Of a stretch of DNA of 51,232 nucleotides, positions 1-6,940 are shown in pieces. Each line of letters opens with the position of its first letter. Within the stretch, counting starts at the first letter, position 1. Under the pieces are notes generated by a model, which did not search any database, had not been told where the DNA came from, and saw only the letters and a list, made by a program, of their open reading frames with translations. The stretch covers positions 1 through 51,232 of the forward strand of contig JAFZOI010000001.1 of NCBI GenBank assembly GCA_017550645.1, read 5' to 3'. The position numbers and the translations under genes were made by a program. This DNA is from Oscillospiraceae bacterium (GTDB taxonomy: Bacteria > Bacillota > Clostridia > Oscillospirales > Oscillospiraceae).

Positions 1-117
1 CAAAAAGGATCTTTTCGCGTCAGACTTCGTTGCCCGTACTCGGAATACAAAAGCCAGTATTCCTGCGCCGTTCGCCTCGTCTGACACAAAAATCTCACTT
101 TTTGCGGTGCAAAGCAG
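1..117. repeat. 117-bp dispersed palindromic repeat, left end of window
   Basis: The first 117 bases form an imperfect palindrome: caaaaagg at the start pairs with cttttt near the end, cgtcagac with gtctgac, and ggaatac with gtattcc inside. A diverged copy of exactly the same length and orientation occupies 51116-51232. The shared parts are the outer arms and the stretch ttcgcctcg; the centre varies. It is probably a non-coding mobile or REP-like element. Its position at both window ends suggests assembly break points. Confidence 0.8.
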
Positions 118-150
118 TTTTGCGAGAGCTATTTTTCGTCTAGGCAAAAT

Positions 151-195
151 AAGAACCGCCGGGAATACTGGATATGTATTTCCGGCGGTTCTTTA
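151..195. terminator. Hairpin terminator, probably bidirectional
   Basis: A stem of gaaccgccgg with ccggcggttc extends through flanking A/T pairs, with a loop around gatat. It is flanked by A-rich sequence on one side and ttt on the other. It lies downstream of the lipoprotein gene ending at 319 on the minus strand, so it may end that unit. Positions 196-318 hold nothing else I recognise. Confidence 0.6.
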
Positions 196-318
196 TGAAG
201 TTTGGGCGGAAAAGAGCCTCGCAAAACCTGCCTTATCCCTAATCTGCACGCCCTAAGGAGGCCGGGAGGATGCTATACATGGGCGTCCCCTTGGAGGGGT
301 GCGAAGTTTGTGCAAAGA

Positions 319-843
319 TCAGCCAAGGCCGATCAGGGAATATTCCGCGAGGTCTGAGACGGGGAAGCTCGTTCCGGCTATCTCCCAAGTCATATCGTCT
401 GTGCCGCGGAGGACGAACTCGGCGCTCTGCCCGAGCGCGAGCCCGCCTGCGCGCGGGTCGGACAGCCATTCGACGTCCTCGTTCGTCGCTGCGGCGGTCA
501 CGGCGCGGAGAGTCTTTCCGCCGACGGAGCCGTGCAGGATATCGCCGACGGATATCGTGACGACGGCGATATACCACGTCCTCTCCCCGTCGGCGACGGT
601 CGCGCCTTCGATGGCGTCGACCCTGCCGCGGACGACGGTGTCGTCGGGAGGGAGCGCGCCAGTCTCCCCGCCGGAGGACGGGGGAGGCGCCTTCTCGGAG
701 GTCAGCTCGCGCACGGCGACGCTCCGGGTCTCAAGCCCGAGGCCGGAGAGGTAGGCGGCGAGGGAAGGCTTTTCCGAAGCCTTGCAGCCCGCGAACGCTG
801 CGAGCAGGCACAGCGCGGTCAAAACTGCGATAAGTCTTTTCAT
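319..843 (-). CDS. Small secreted lipoprotein, function unknown
   Basis: A 174-residue protein starting with a lipoprotein signal peptide: MKRL, a hydrophobic stretch, then a lipobox ending AGC with the lipidated cysteine at residue 20. The ATG at 843 is chosen because GGAGAG lies just upstream and translation begins exactly at the signal peptide; a longer open frame upstream runs into repeat DNA. The mature part is a hydrophilic domain with alternating short hydrophobic runs, suggesting a beta-rich fold; I do not recognise the family. Its signal peptide is nearly identical to that of the next gene upstream (1109-3451), so the two probably share a duplicated secretion leader. It is likely anchored on the outer face of the membrane. 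No function is assigned. Confidence 0.75.
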   Translation of the reverse strand: MKRLIAVLTALCLLAAFAGCKASEKPSLAAYLSGLGLETRSVAVRELTSEKAPPPSSGGETGALPPDDTVVRGRVDAIEGATVADGERTWYIAVVTISVGDILHGSVGGKTLRAVTAAATNEDVEWLSDPRAGGLALGQSAEFVLRGTDDMTWEIAGTSFPVSDLAEYSLIGLG

Positions 844-856
844 GCGGCTCTCCTTT

Positions 857-961
857 CGTCGTCGCAAGCTCCGTATCGCACGCGGCGTCCTGAGGAGCCG
901 TTTGCTCGCTCCGCTGCTCCTCCTCTCCAAACCGGACCCGCTTCGCCGGGCTCCGGTTTGG
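857..961 (-). repeat. Dispersed ~105-bp repeat with palindromic arm (copy 1 of 3)
   Basis: This contains the inverted arms accggacccg and cgggctccggt around a cttcgc loop, joined to a tract reading gctcctcctctcc. Related copies are at 11060-11165 (opposite orientation) and 23305-23410. A REP-like hairpin of the 26650/27180 type follows at about 983-1010, and a CTCCCCTTACGCAGGGGAG arm at 1057-1075. The whole 844-1108 gap is therefore repeat DNA with no gene. Confidence 0.8.
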
Positions 962-1108
962 ATTTTGGACGGGGAAACGCGGTGGGGCGTGGGCGCCCCG
1001 CCCTACGTGCTTCCCGAAGATGCGATGCGACGACCCTTCCGGCGCTTCGCGCCACCTCCCCTTACGCAGGGGAGGCTATTGGGGGTGCAGGGGGAGGCTT
1101 TGATGCGG

Positions 1109-3451
1109 TCAGTCGTCGGAGCCGAGGATCGTGATGCGGCCCTGACCGTAAGGGTCGGCGTAGTCGGGGCCGACGTCGCCGCCGAGGACGTTCGTGAGGT
1201 AGTCGAGCATGATGAGGTTGTCGACGCCCGCGCTCTCCTGCACGACGGCCGCGCCGTCGAAGGCCGTGACGCCGTCGCCGTGCTCGATGATCCAGTAGCT
1301 CGGGCCCGCGACCGTGTAGGTCTTCTCGGGGTCGAGAGGCTCGCCGCCGACGGTCGCGTTCTTGACGCGGCGGGCGCCCTCGATGCCGGTCATGATGTTG
1401 TTCTCGTCGGCCTTGCAGCCGCTCGGGACGGAGACGTCGACCTCGTAGGTCATGCCGGAGACCTGCATGAAAGCGCCGTGCTCGCCCGGGACGGCCTGCG
1501 CGCCCCATTCGAGCGCGTCGAGTATCTGCTGCCCGGTCGCCTCGATGATGCATATCGAGTTCTCGTACGGCCAGACGGAGATGACGTCGCCGTAGGTGAC
1601 GTCGCCCTTATAGAAGTTGCTGCGGACGCCTCCGCCGCCTATCATCGCTATATCCGCGCCGGTCTGCGCGCGGATGACGTCGGCGCAGAAGTCGCCCATG
1701 TTGGTCTCGGCGCGGCGCACCATGCGTATCGCGTTGCCGGAGGAGTCGCGCTCGACCGGGTCGAAGATGAGCAGGTCGTAGTTCACGTGCGCGAGGACGC
1801 GGCCGACGCTCTCCTGCATGGCGGCGTAAGCGGCCTCGACCTCGGGGGTCATGTCGTTTTCTATCCCGAACAGGTCGGGCACGGGGGAGTTGTTCGGCCA
1901 GCTCCAGACGCCCGTCTCGAGGATCTCGCCTTCTGCGGAGATGTGGCTGTAGCCTATGCAGCTGAGCTTCGTGCCGACCGCGGCGCGGACGACGCTCTCG
2001 CCGTCGACGTTGAGCATATTGACGAGGTCGGTGTCGTGGCTGTGTCCGTCGAGGAAGACGTCTATCCCGCGCGTGTGCTCGATGACGTCGGCGTAGGTCC
2101 AGGGGCGGCTGTATTCGGCGTTGCCCATGTGGCCCATGACGTAGACGAGGTCCGCGCCCTCGGCGCGCGCGGCGTCGACGGCGCTCTGCACGGCGGCGTA
2201 GACGGCTTCGCCCGTCGCGTCGCGCATGAAGCCGTAGACGAACTCGCCGGAGTCGTCCATGAAAATGGAGGGGGTCGAGCTCGTTATCGTCTCGGGCGTC
2301 GAGACGCCGACGAAGGCTATCTTCAGCCCTGCGGCCTCGAGGATGACGTAGGGCTCGAAGACGAGCTCGTCTTTATAGGTGAAGTTGCAGCTTATGTAGG
2401 GGAATTCGGCCTTCTCGGCCAGATTGAGGAAGGTCTGCATGCCGTAGTCGAATTCGTGGTTGCCGGGGATGGCGACGTCGTAGCCCATGGCGTTCATGAG
2501 ATCGAGGACGGCCTCGCCGCGCGTCAGCGTGCCGATGGACTCGCCCTGTATCGCGTCGCCGTCGTCGACGAGTATGGTCGTATAGCCCTCGGCCTCAAGA
2601 GTGTCGCGTATCTGCTTGAGGCCGACGTAGCCGAAGCCCTCGTCGACGCCGCAGTGGACGTCGCTCGTGAAGAGGACGTAGACCTCGCCGTTTTTCCGCT
2701 CGTCGATCGGCTCGGGCTCGGAGGCGTCCGTCTTGCCCTCGGCGATGGCGGTCAGGTACTGCTCGGAGCTCATGACGGTCACGTGGACGGGCTCGTAGAG
2801 CTCCGCGAGCGCGCGAACCTCCGCTTCCGACTCGGGGCTCGAGCCGCCTATGCAGTCATAGAGGTAGACGACCTCGTAGCCGAGGTCCATCGCGTCCATC
2901 ATCGTCGCGAGCACGCAGCAGTCGGCGACCACGCCCGCGAGCACGACGGCTGTCTTGCCCTTCATCGCGGCGAGCACCTCCGGCGCGTCCATCGAGGAGT
3001 AGGTCGATTTTTCGACGACCGTCGCACGCCCGGCGTAGGGCTGCAGCTCGTCGGGAAACTCCGCGAGGAAGGGGTCGGCGTTTATGTCGGCGTAGGCCTT
3101 GTTATACTCTGCCCAGCGGCCCTCCGCCTCCGCGGGGGCGACGAACTTCGTCATGACGGCGTCGGGGGCGTTTTCCGAGTCCATGACGCGCATCGTGTTG
3201 CGCATCGCCTCCGGCATCGAGGGGCAGGCCCACTCGTATCCGGGGAGGTAGACGTTCTGGAAGTCCACGACGAGCAGCAGGTCCTTCGAGGGATCGCGCG
3301 GGGCGGGAGGCTCCTTAGCCGGCGGGGCTGTCTGCTCCGGCGTCGGCTCCGGGGTCGGCTCGGGCGTGGGCTCGATCTTCGCGACGCTGCAGCCGGCGAA
3401 AAGCGCGGCGAGCAGGCAAAGCGCGGTCAATACGGCGACAAGTCTTTTCAT
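1109..3451 (-). CDS. Lipoprotein: cysteine hydrolase fused to 5'-nucleotidase
   Basis: A 780-residue exported lipoprotein. Residues 1-21 are a lipoprotein signal peptide (lipidated Cys21), then a Pro/Glu/Thr linker with EPTP repeats to about residue 55. Residues 57-235 form an isochorismatase/nicotinamidase-type cysteine hydrolase with the expected triad Asp63 (VVDFQN), Lys148 (VEKSTYSS) and Cys179 (ADCCVL). The Asp/His metal site of true nicotinamidases is not visible. From about 255 onward is a UshA-type 5'-nucleotidase: metal motifs SDVHC (Asp264, His266), GNHEFD and GHSHD, followed by the C-terminal substrate-binding domain. The known reaction of that family is removal of phosphate from extracellular nucleotides. 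The fusion suggests nucleotide or NAD-fragment scavenging at the cell surface; that is inference. The start has AAGGAGAG upstream. Confidence 0.85.
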   Translation of the reverse strand: MKRLVAVLTALCLLAALFAGCSVAKIEPTPEPTPEPTPEQTAPPAKEPPAPRDPSKDLLLVVDFQNVYLPGYEWACPSMPEAMRNTMRVMDSENAPDAVMTKFVAPAEAEGRWAEYNKAYADINADPFLAEFPDELQPYAGRATVVEKSTYSSMDAPEVLAAMKGKTAVVLAGVVADCCVLATMMDAMDLGYEVVYLYDCIGGSSPESEAEVRALAELYEPVHVTVMSSEQYLTAIAEGKTDASEPEPIDERKNGEVYVLFTSDVHCGVDEGFGYVGLKQIRDTLEAEGYTTILVDDGDAIQGESIGTLTRGEAVLDLMNAMGYDVAIPGNHEFDYGMQTFLNLAEKAEFPYISCNFTYKDELVFEPYVILEAAGLKIAFVGVSTPETITSSTPSIFMDDSGEFVYGFMRDATGEAVYAAVQSAVDAARAEGADLVYVMGHMGNAEYSRPWTYADVIEHTRGIDVFLDGHSHDTDLVNMLNVDGESVVRAAVGTKLSCIGYSHISAEGEILETGVWSWPNNSPVPDLFGIENDMTPEVEAAYAAMQESVGRVLAHVNYDLLIFDPVERDSSGNAIRMVRRAETNMGDFCADVIRAQTGADIAMIGGGGVRSNFYKGDVTYGDVISVWPYENSICIIEATGQQILDALEWGAQAVPGEHGAFMQVSGMTYEVDVSVPSGCKADENNIMTGIEGARRVKNATVGGEPLDPEKTYTVAGPSYWIIEHGDGVTAFDGAAVVQESAGVDNLIMLDYLTNVLGGDVGPDYADPYGQGRITILGSDD

Positions 3452-3483
3452 AGCTCTCTCCTTATCTCTGAATGGGGGGAGTG

Positions 3484-3628
3484 GCTCCCCTGCGTAAGGG
3501 GAGCTGGCGGCCGCGAGGTCGCCTGAGGGGTCGTCGCAACGCAAGTTAGGGAAGCGCTTCCCGCGAATGCGCCGGCACGACCCTTCCGCCTCGCGTTCGC
3601 TCGGCACCTCCCCTTACGCAGGGGAGGC
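3484..3628. repeat. Inverted-repeat element with CTCCCCTGCGTAAGGGGAG ends
   Basis: A MITE-like unit of about 145 bp. The left arm CTCCCCTGCGTAAGGGGAG is mirrored at the right end by CTCCCCTTACGCAGGGGAG, with gaggggtcgtcgc and gcacgaccctt as inner matching parts. A close copy lies at 20389-20537 and single arms occur at 1057-1075 and 21652-21668. It separates htpG from the downstream lipoprotein and encodes nothing. Confidence 0.85.
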
Positions 3629-3636
3629 TGTTTTAT

Positions 3637-5457
3637 TTACACCAGCAGTTCGTTAATTAATCCCGCGAGCTCGGCGGGATCGTCGAGCGGGACGCCCGCG
3701 ACGAGAAGGGCCTCGTAATAGAGGGCGTGGACGATGGCGTCGGCGCGGTCGCGGTCATTTTCGAAAGCGTCGCGCAGCTTCGCGTAGACGGCGTGCTCGG
3801 GGTTGAGCTCAAGCACGCGCTCGGCCTTGACCTTCTCGCCCGCGCCGGGCAGGGAGTTAAAGTAGCGCTCCATCTCGATGCTGATGGGGCCTTTTGCGGC
3901 GATGCAGGCGGGCCAGCTCTTGAGCTTGTCCGTCAGGCGCGCCTCGGCGACGGCGCCGCCGAGAGTCTCCCTGACGAAATCGAGCAGGTCCTTCGCCTCC
4001 TCGGCGCGCTTTTCGCTCTCGGCCTGCGTCGTGCGAGCGGGAAGGCCGAGGTCGTCGGCGGTGACGCTGCGCAGCTCCTTGCCGCCCTGCTCGCCGAGGG
4101 CGTTGACGACGAATTCGTCGACCTCCTCGGTCAGATAGAGGACTTCATAGCCCGCGTCGCGCACGAGCTCCGCCTGCGGCAGGCGCTCGAGCAGGGCCGC
4201 GCTGTCGCCGCGCGCCCAGTAGATATAGGGCTGGCCCTCGGGCATGGCGGCGGCGTACTCGGCGAGCGAGACGGGCTTTTCGTGCCCCGAGCAGGGGAAG
4301 AGCAGCAGATCGCGCAGCAGCTCGCGCTTTTCCCCGAAGCCGCTGACGACGCCGTATTTGAGCTGGAGCCCGAACGCGGCGAAGAACTTTTCATACTTCT
4401 CGCGGTCGTCGCGCATGAGCTTTTCGAGCTCGTTTTTGACCTTCTTTTCGAGGTTGGAGGCGATGGCGCGGAGCTGCCTGTCGTGCTGGAGCATCTCGCG
4501 GGATATATTCAGCGAGAGGTCCGCCGAGTCCACGACGCCCTGCACGAAGCGGAAGCACTCCGGCAGCAGGTCGGTGCACTTTTCCATGATCATGACGCCG
4601 TTAGAGTAGAGCGAGAGGCCGGCCTTATAGTCGCGCATGTAGTAGTTATAGGGCGCGCGGGAGGGGATGAAGAGCATGGCCTTATAGCTGACGATGCCCT
4701 CGGCACTGACGCGGATGACGGCGGCGGGGTCCTCGGTATCGTAGTACTTTTCCTTATAGAACTTCGCGCAGTCCTCGTCCGTGACCTCGCTTTTGGCGCG
4801 CTGCCAGATGGGCTTCATGCTGTTGACCGTCTCGCCGTCGAGCTTTATCGGCCAAGCGATATAGTCGCTGTATTTCTTGATGAGCTCGCGCAGGCGCCAC
4901 GGTTCGAGAAACTCGGAATACTTCTCGTCCTCCGTGTCGGGCTTTATGTGCATGACGACGCTCGTCCCGACTGATGCGCGCTCGCAGGGCTTGACGGTGT
5001 AGCCCTCGGCGCCCTTGGACTGCCAGACGTTGGCCCCGTCGGAGCCGAACGCGCGGGAATATACGGTCACGCTGTCGGCGACCATGAAGGCGCTGTAAAA
5101 CCCGACGCCGAACTGCCCTATGATGTCGGGGACGTCCTCGCCCTCGGCGGCGGCCTTGTATTCGCCGCTCCCGCTGCGGGCGATGACGCCGAGATTGGAA
5201 TCGAGCTCCTCGGCGGTCATGCCTATGCCGTTGTCGGTAACGGTTATCGTGCGCGCGTCCTTGTCGACCTCGACGGTTATCGCGAAGTCGGAGCGGGACA
5301 TGCCGACGGAGTCGTCCGTCAGCGCGCGGTAGGCGAGCTTGTCTATGGCGTCGGAGGCGTTGGATATGATCTCGCGCAGGAATATCTCCTTGTGCGTGTA
5401 GATCGAATCGATCATCAGCCCCAGAAGTCTCTTTGATTCAGCCTTGAATTGACGCAT
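3637..5457 (-). CDS. htpG: Molecular chaperone HtpG (Hsp90)
   Basis: A 606-residue cytosolic Hsp90-family ATPase that helps fold and stabilise client proteins. The N-terminal GHKL ATPase domain is clear: KEIFLREIISNASDA, the DNGIGM nucleotide-binding loop, and GQFGVGFYSAF. The middle domain (with LNISREMLQ) and the C-terminal dimerisation domain follow, and the length is normal for bacteria. The start MRQFKAESKR matches the family and is preceded by AAGGAG. A strong promoter lies about 240 bp upstream at 5699-5727, so the mRNA would have a long leader containing repeat arms. No CIRCE (HrcA) operator was seen. The two lipoprotein genes downstream on the same strand have no obvious promoter and may be read through. 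Confidence 0.97.
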   Translation of the reverse strand: MRQFKAESKRLLGLMIDSIYTHKEIFLREIISNASDAIDKLAYRALTDDSVGMSRSDFAITVEVDKDARTITVTDNGIGMTAEELDSNLGVIARSGSGEYKAAAEGEDVPDIIGQFGVGFYSAFMVADSVTVYSRAFGSDGANVWQSKGAEGYTVKPCERASVGTSVVMHIKPDTEDEKYSEFLEPWRLRELIKKYSDYIAWPIKLDGETVNSMKPIWQRAKSEVTDEDCAKFYKEKYYDTEDPAAVIRVSAEGIVSYKAMLFIPSRAPYNYYMRDYKAGLSLYSNGVMIMEKCTDLLPECFRFVQGVVDSADLSLNISREMLQHDRQLRAIASNLEKKVKNELEKLMRDDREKYEKFFAAFGLQLKYGVVSGFGEKRELLRDLLLFPCSGHEKPVSLAEYAAAMPEGQPYIYWARGDSAALLERLPQAELVRDAGYEVLYLTEEVDEFVVNALGEQGGKELRSVTADDLGLPARTTQAESEKRAEEAKDLLDFVRETLGGAVAEARLTDKLKSWPACIAAKGPISIEMERYFNSLPGAGEKVKAERVLELNPEHAVYAKLRDAFENDRDRADAIVHALYYEALLVAGVPLDDPAELAGLINELLV

Positions 5458-5690
5458 ATAAATCGCTCCTTTGCTGTTGAAAATTCGGAAATGAGCCCCC
5501 CTTTGAGAAAGGGGGGATACAGGGGGGATCGGGTCAAATAACGCCGCTGCTTCGCAGGAATATCAGGAAGATAGGGATCCGATCCTTCAGTCTCGGCTCC
5601 GCCTCGACAGCTCCCTTTCGCAAAGGGAGCCGAGGGGTGCGCGGCGTGCGAAGCTGGATACGACAAAAGTCAGCGGGGTCACTTCCCGCC
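5458..5690. repeat. htpG leader with gene-end repeat arms
   Basis: The 441-bp gap between htpG and carA holds two inverted-repeat arms of the gcccccctttgagaaagggggg and agctccctttcgcaaaggga types (about 5496-5514 and 5610-5632). They resemble the arms of the other dispersed elements. No open frame with a ribosome binding site was seen; the rest of the gap is the two divergent promoters listed separately. Confidence 0.6.
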
Positions 5691-5698
5691 GACAATTT

Positions 5699-5727
5699 AT
5701 TATATAACCGGCCGCCGCGTTTGTCAA
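5699..5727 (-). promoter_or_regulatory. Sigma-70 promoter for htpG
   Basis: On the minus strand: TTGACA (5727-5722), a 17-bp spacer, TATAAT (5704-5699), both perfect consensus boxes. It reads towards htpG. Confidence 0.75.
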
Positions 5728-5801
5728 ACCGCGCGCGGGGGAGCAAACCGGCGCAAATGAATACGCGGACGCAATTTCCTGCATGAAAGCGATATTTTCG
5801 G

Positions 5802-5830
5802 TTGAAAAAAGCGCGAAAATGCATTAAAAT
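5802..5830 (+). promoter_or_regulatory. Sigma-70 promoter for carA-carB/dapF
   Basis: TTGAAA (5802-5807), a 17-bp spacer and TAAAAT (5825-5830). The predicted start of transcription is near 5837, about 60 bases before carA. Confidence 0.65.
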
Positions 5831-5898
5831 TATAAGTTAAGCAAACTACCGTGCAAATCGGACTTTTTCGCCGGAGCTCCGGCGGATCGGAGGTCAAA

Positions 5899-6939
5899 AT
5901 GGACGCATACCTTTTCTGTGAAAGCGGCGACGTTTTCAAGGGGCAGGCTTTCGGCGCGCCCGTCGACGCGTTCGGCGAGCTCGTATTCTCCACGACGGTC
6001 GTCGGATGGCCCGAGGAGATGTCCGACGCGAGATTTTCCGGGCAGATCGTCTGCTCGACCTTCCCCGTGACGGGCAATTACGGCGTCGTCCCCGAGGCGG
6101 GAACGCCCGCGCTCGCGGCGTACATCGTCCGCGACGTGTGCGCGGAGCCTTCGAATTTCCGCGCGGAGGGCACCATAGACGAATATATGACGAAAAACGG
6201 CGTTCCCGGGCTTTGCGGGGTGGATACGAGGCGGCTGACGCGCCTCATCCGCGCGAAGGGCCCGATGAACGCCATTGTTACAAGGTCCCGCACGCTCTCG
6301 CCCGAGCAGAAGGCGAGGCTCGCTTCCCACGAGCCCTTCGTCCCCGCGGCCCCGCGCGCGCCGCAGATGTTCGACGCGCCGGGCGGCTCGGAGCGCATCG
6401 TCGCCATGCTCGACTTCGGCGCGCACGGCAACATAATTTCGGAACTCAACGCCCGCGGCTGCGGCGTCGCCGCGCTGGGGTGGGATACGCCCGCCGACGT
6501 CCTGCTCGACGGGGCGGGGGCCGTCGTCCTCTCGGGAGGGCCCGGCGATCCGCACGCCTACGCCGCCGCGATAGAGACGGTCAGGGAGCTTCTCCGCCGC
6601 GAGACGCCGCTTCTCGGCCTCGGCCTCGGGCACCAGATAATGGCGCTCGCCGCGGGAGGGGAGTGCTACCGCATGCCCTGCGGGCACAGAGGCGGCAACC
6701 AGCCCGTCCGCGATACGGCGACGGGCCGCGTCAGGATAAGCTCGCAAAACCACGGCTGGGCCGTCGCGAGCGCGTTCGACGGAGCGAGAGCCTCCTTCGT
6801 CAACATCAACGACGACACCATAGAGGGCCTCAGATATACGGATATACCCGCGCTGAGCCTGCAGTTTTTCCCGTCCACGGCGGGCGGGCCGGACGACATG
6901 TCGTTCATCTACGACGAGTTTTTGAAGGGAGTGTGCTGA
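5899..6939 (+). CDS. carA: Carbamoyl-phosphate synthase small chain lacking its glutaminase triad
   Basis: A 346-residue CarA. The N-terminal interaction domain (FKGQAFGAP, TTVVGWPEEM, GNYGVVPEAG) and a class I glutamine amidotransferase domain (SGGPGDP, SQNHGWAV) are both present. The reactive-site block reads LGLGLGHQ where active enzymes have GICLGHQ: the nucleophile cysteine is Gly242 (codon ggc). The second block reads QFFPST instead of QGHPEA, so the catalytic His and Glu are Phe324 and Ser326. All three triad residues are therefore missing. By analogy with cysteine mutants of CarA and with CPS I, the complex should use free ammonia and not glutamine. Start ATG 5899 follows GGAGG; one base separates the stop from carB. 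The frame is otherwise intact, which argues against a pseudogene. Confidence 0.92.
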   Translation: MDAYLFCESGDVFKGQAFGAPVDAFGELVFSTTVVGWPEEMSDARFSGQIVCSTFPVTGNYGVVPEAGTPALAAYIVRDVCAEPSNFRAEGTIDEYMTKNGVPGLCGVDTRRLTRLIRAKGPMNAIVTRSRTLSPEQKARLASHEPFVPAAPRAPQMFDAPGGSERIVAMLDFGAHGNIISELNARGCGVAALGWDTPADVLLDGAGAVVLSGGPGDPHAYAAAIETVRELLRRETPLLGLGLGHQIMALAAGGECYRMPCGHRGGNQPVRDTATGRVRISSQNHGWAVASAFDGARASFVNINDDTIEGLRYTDIPALSLQFFPSTAGGPDDMSFIYDEFLKGVC

Positions 6940-6940
6940 C

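Noticed and set aside
782..3526. A 900-codon open frame on the plus strand opposite the fused nucleotidase gene, and a similar 787-codon frame opposite carB (6905-9268)
   Set aside because: Both are antisense shadows caused by high GC third positions; they have no ribosome sites and no recognisable domains, and the genes on the other strand are certain.
5458..5730. HrcA/CIRCE operator before htpG
   Set aside because: No TTAGCACTC inverted repeat was found; htpG is often not CIRCE-controlled.
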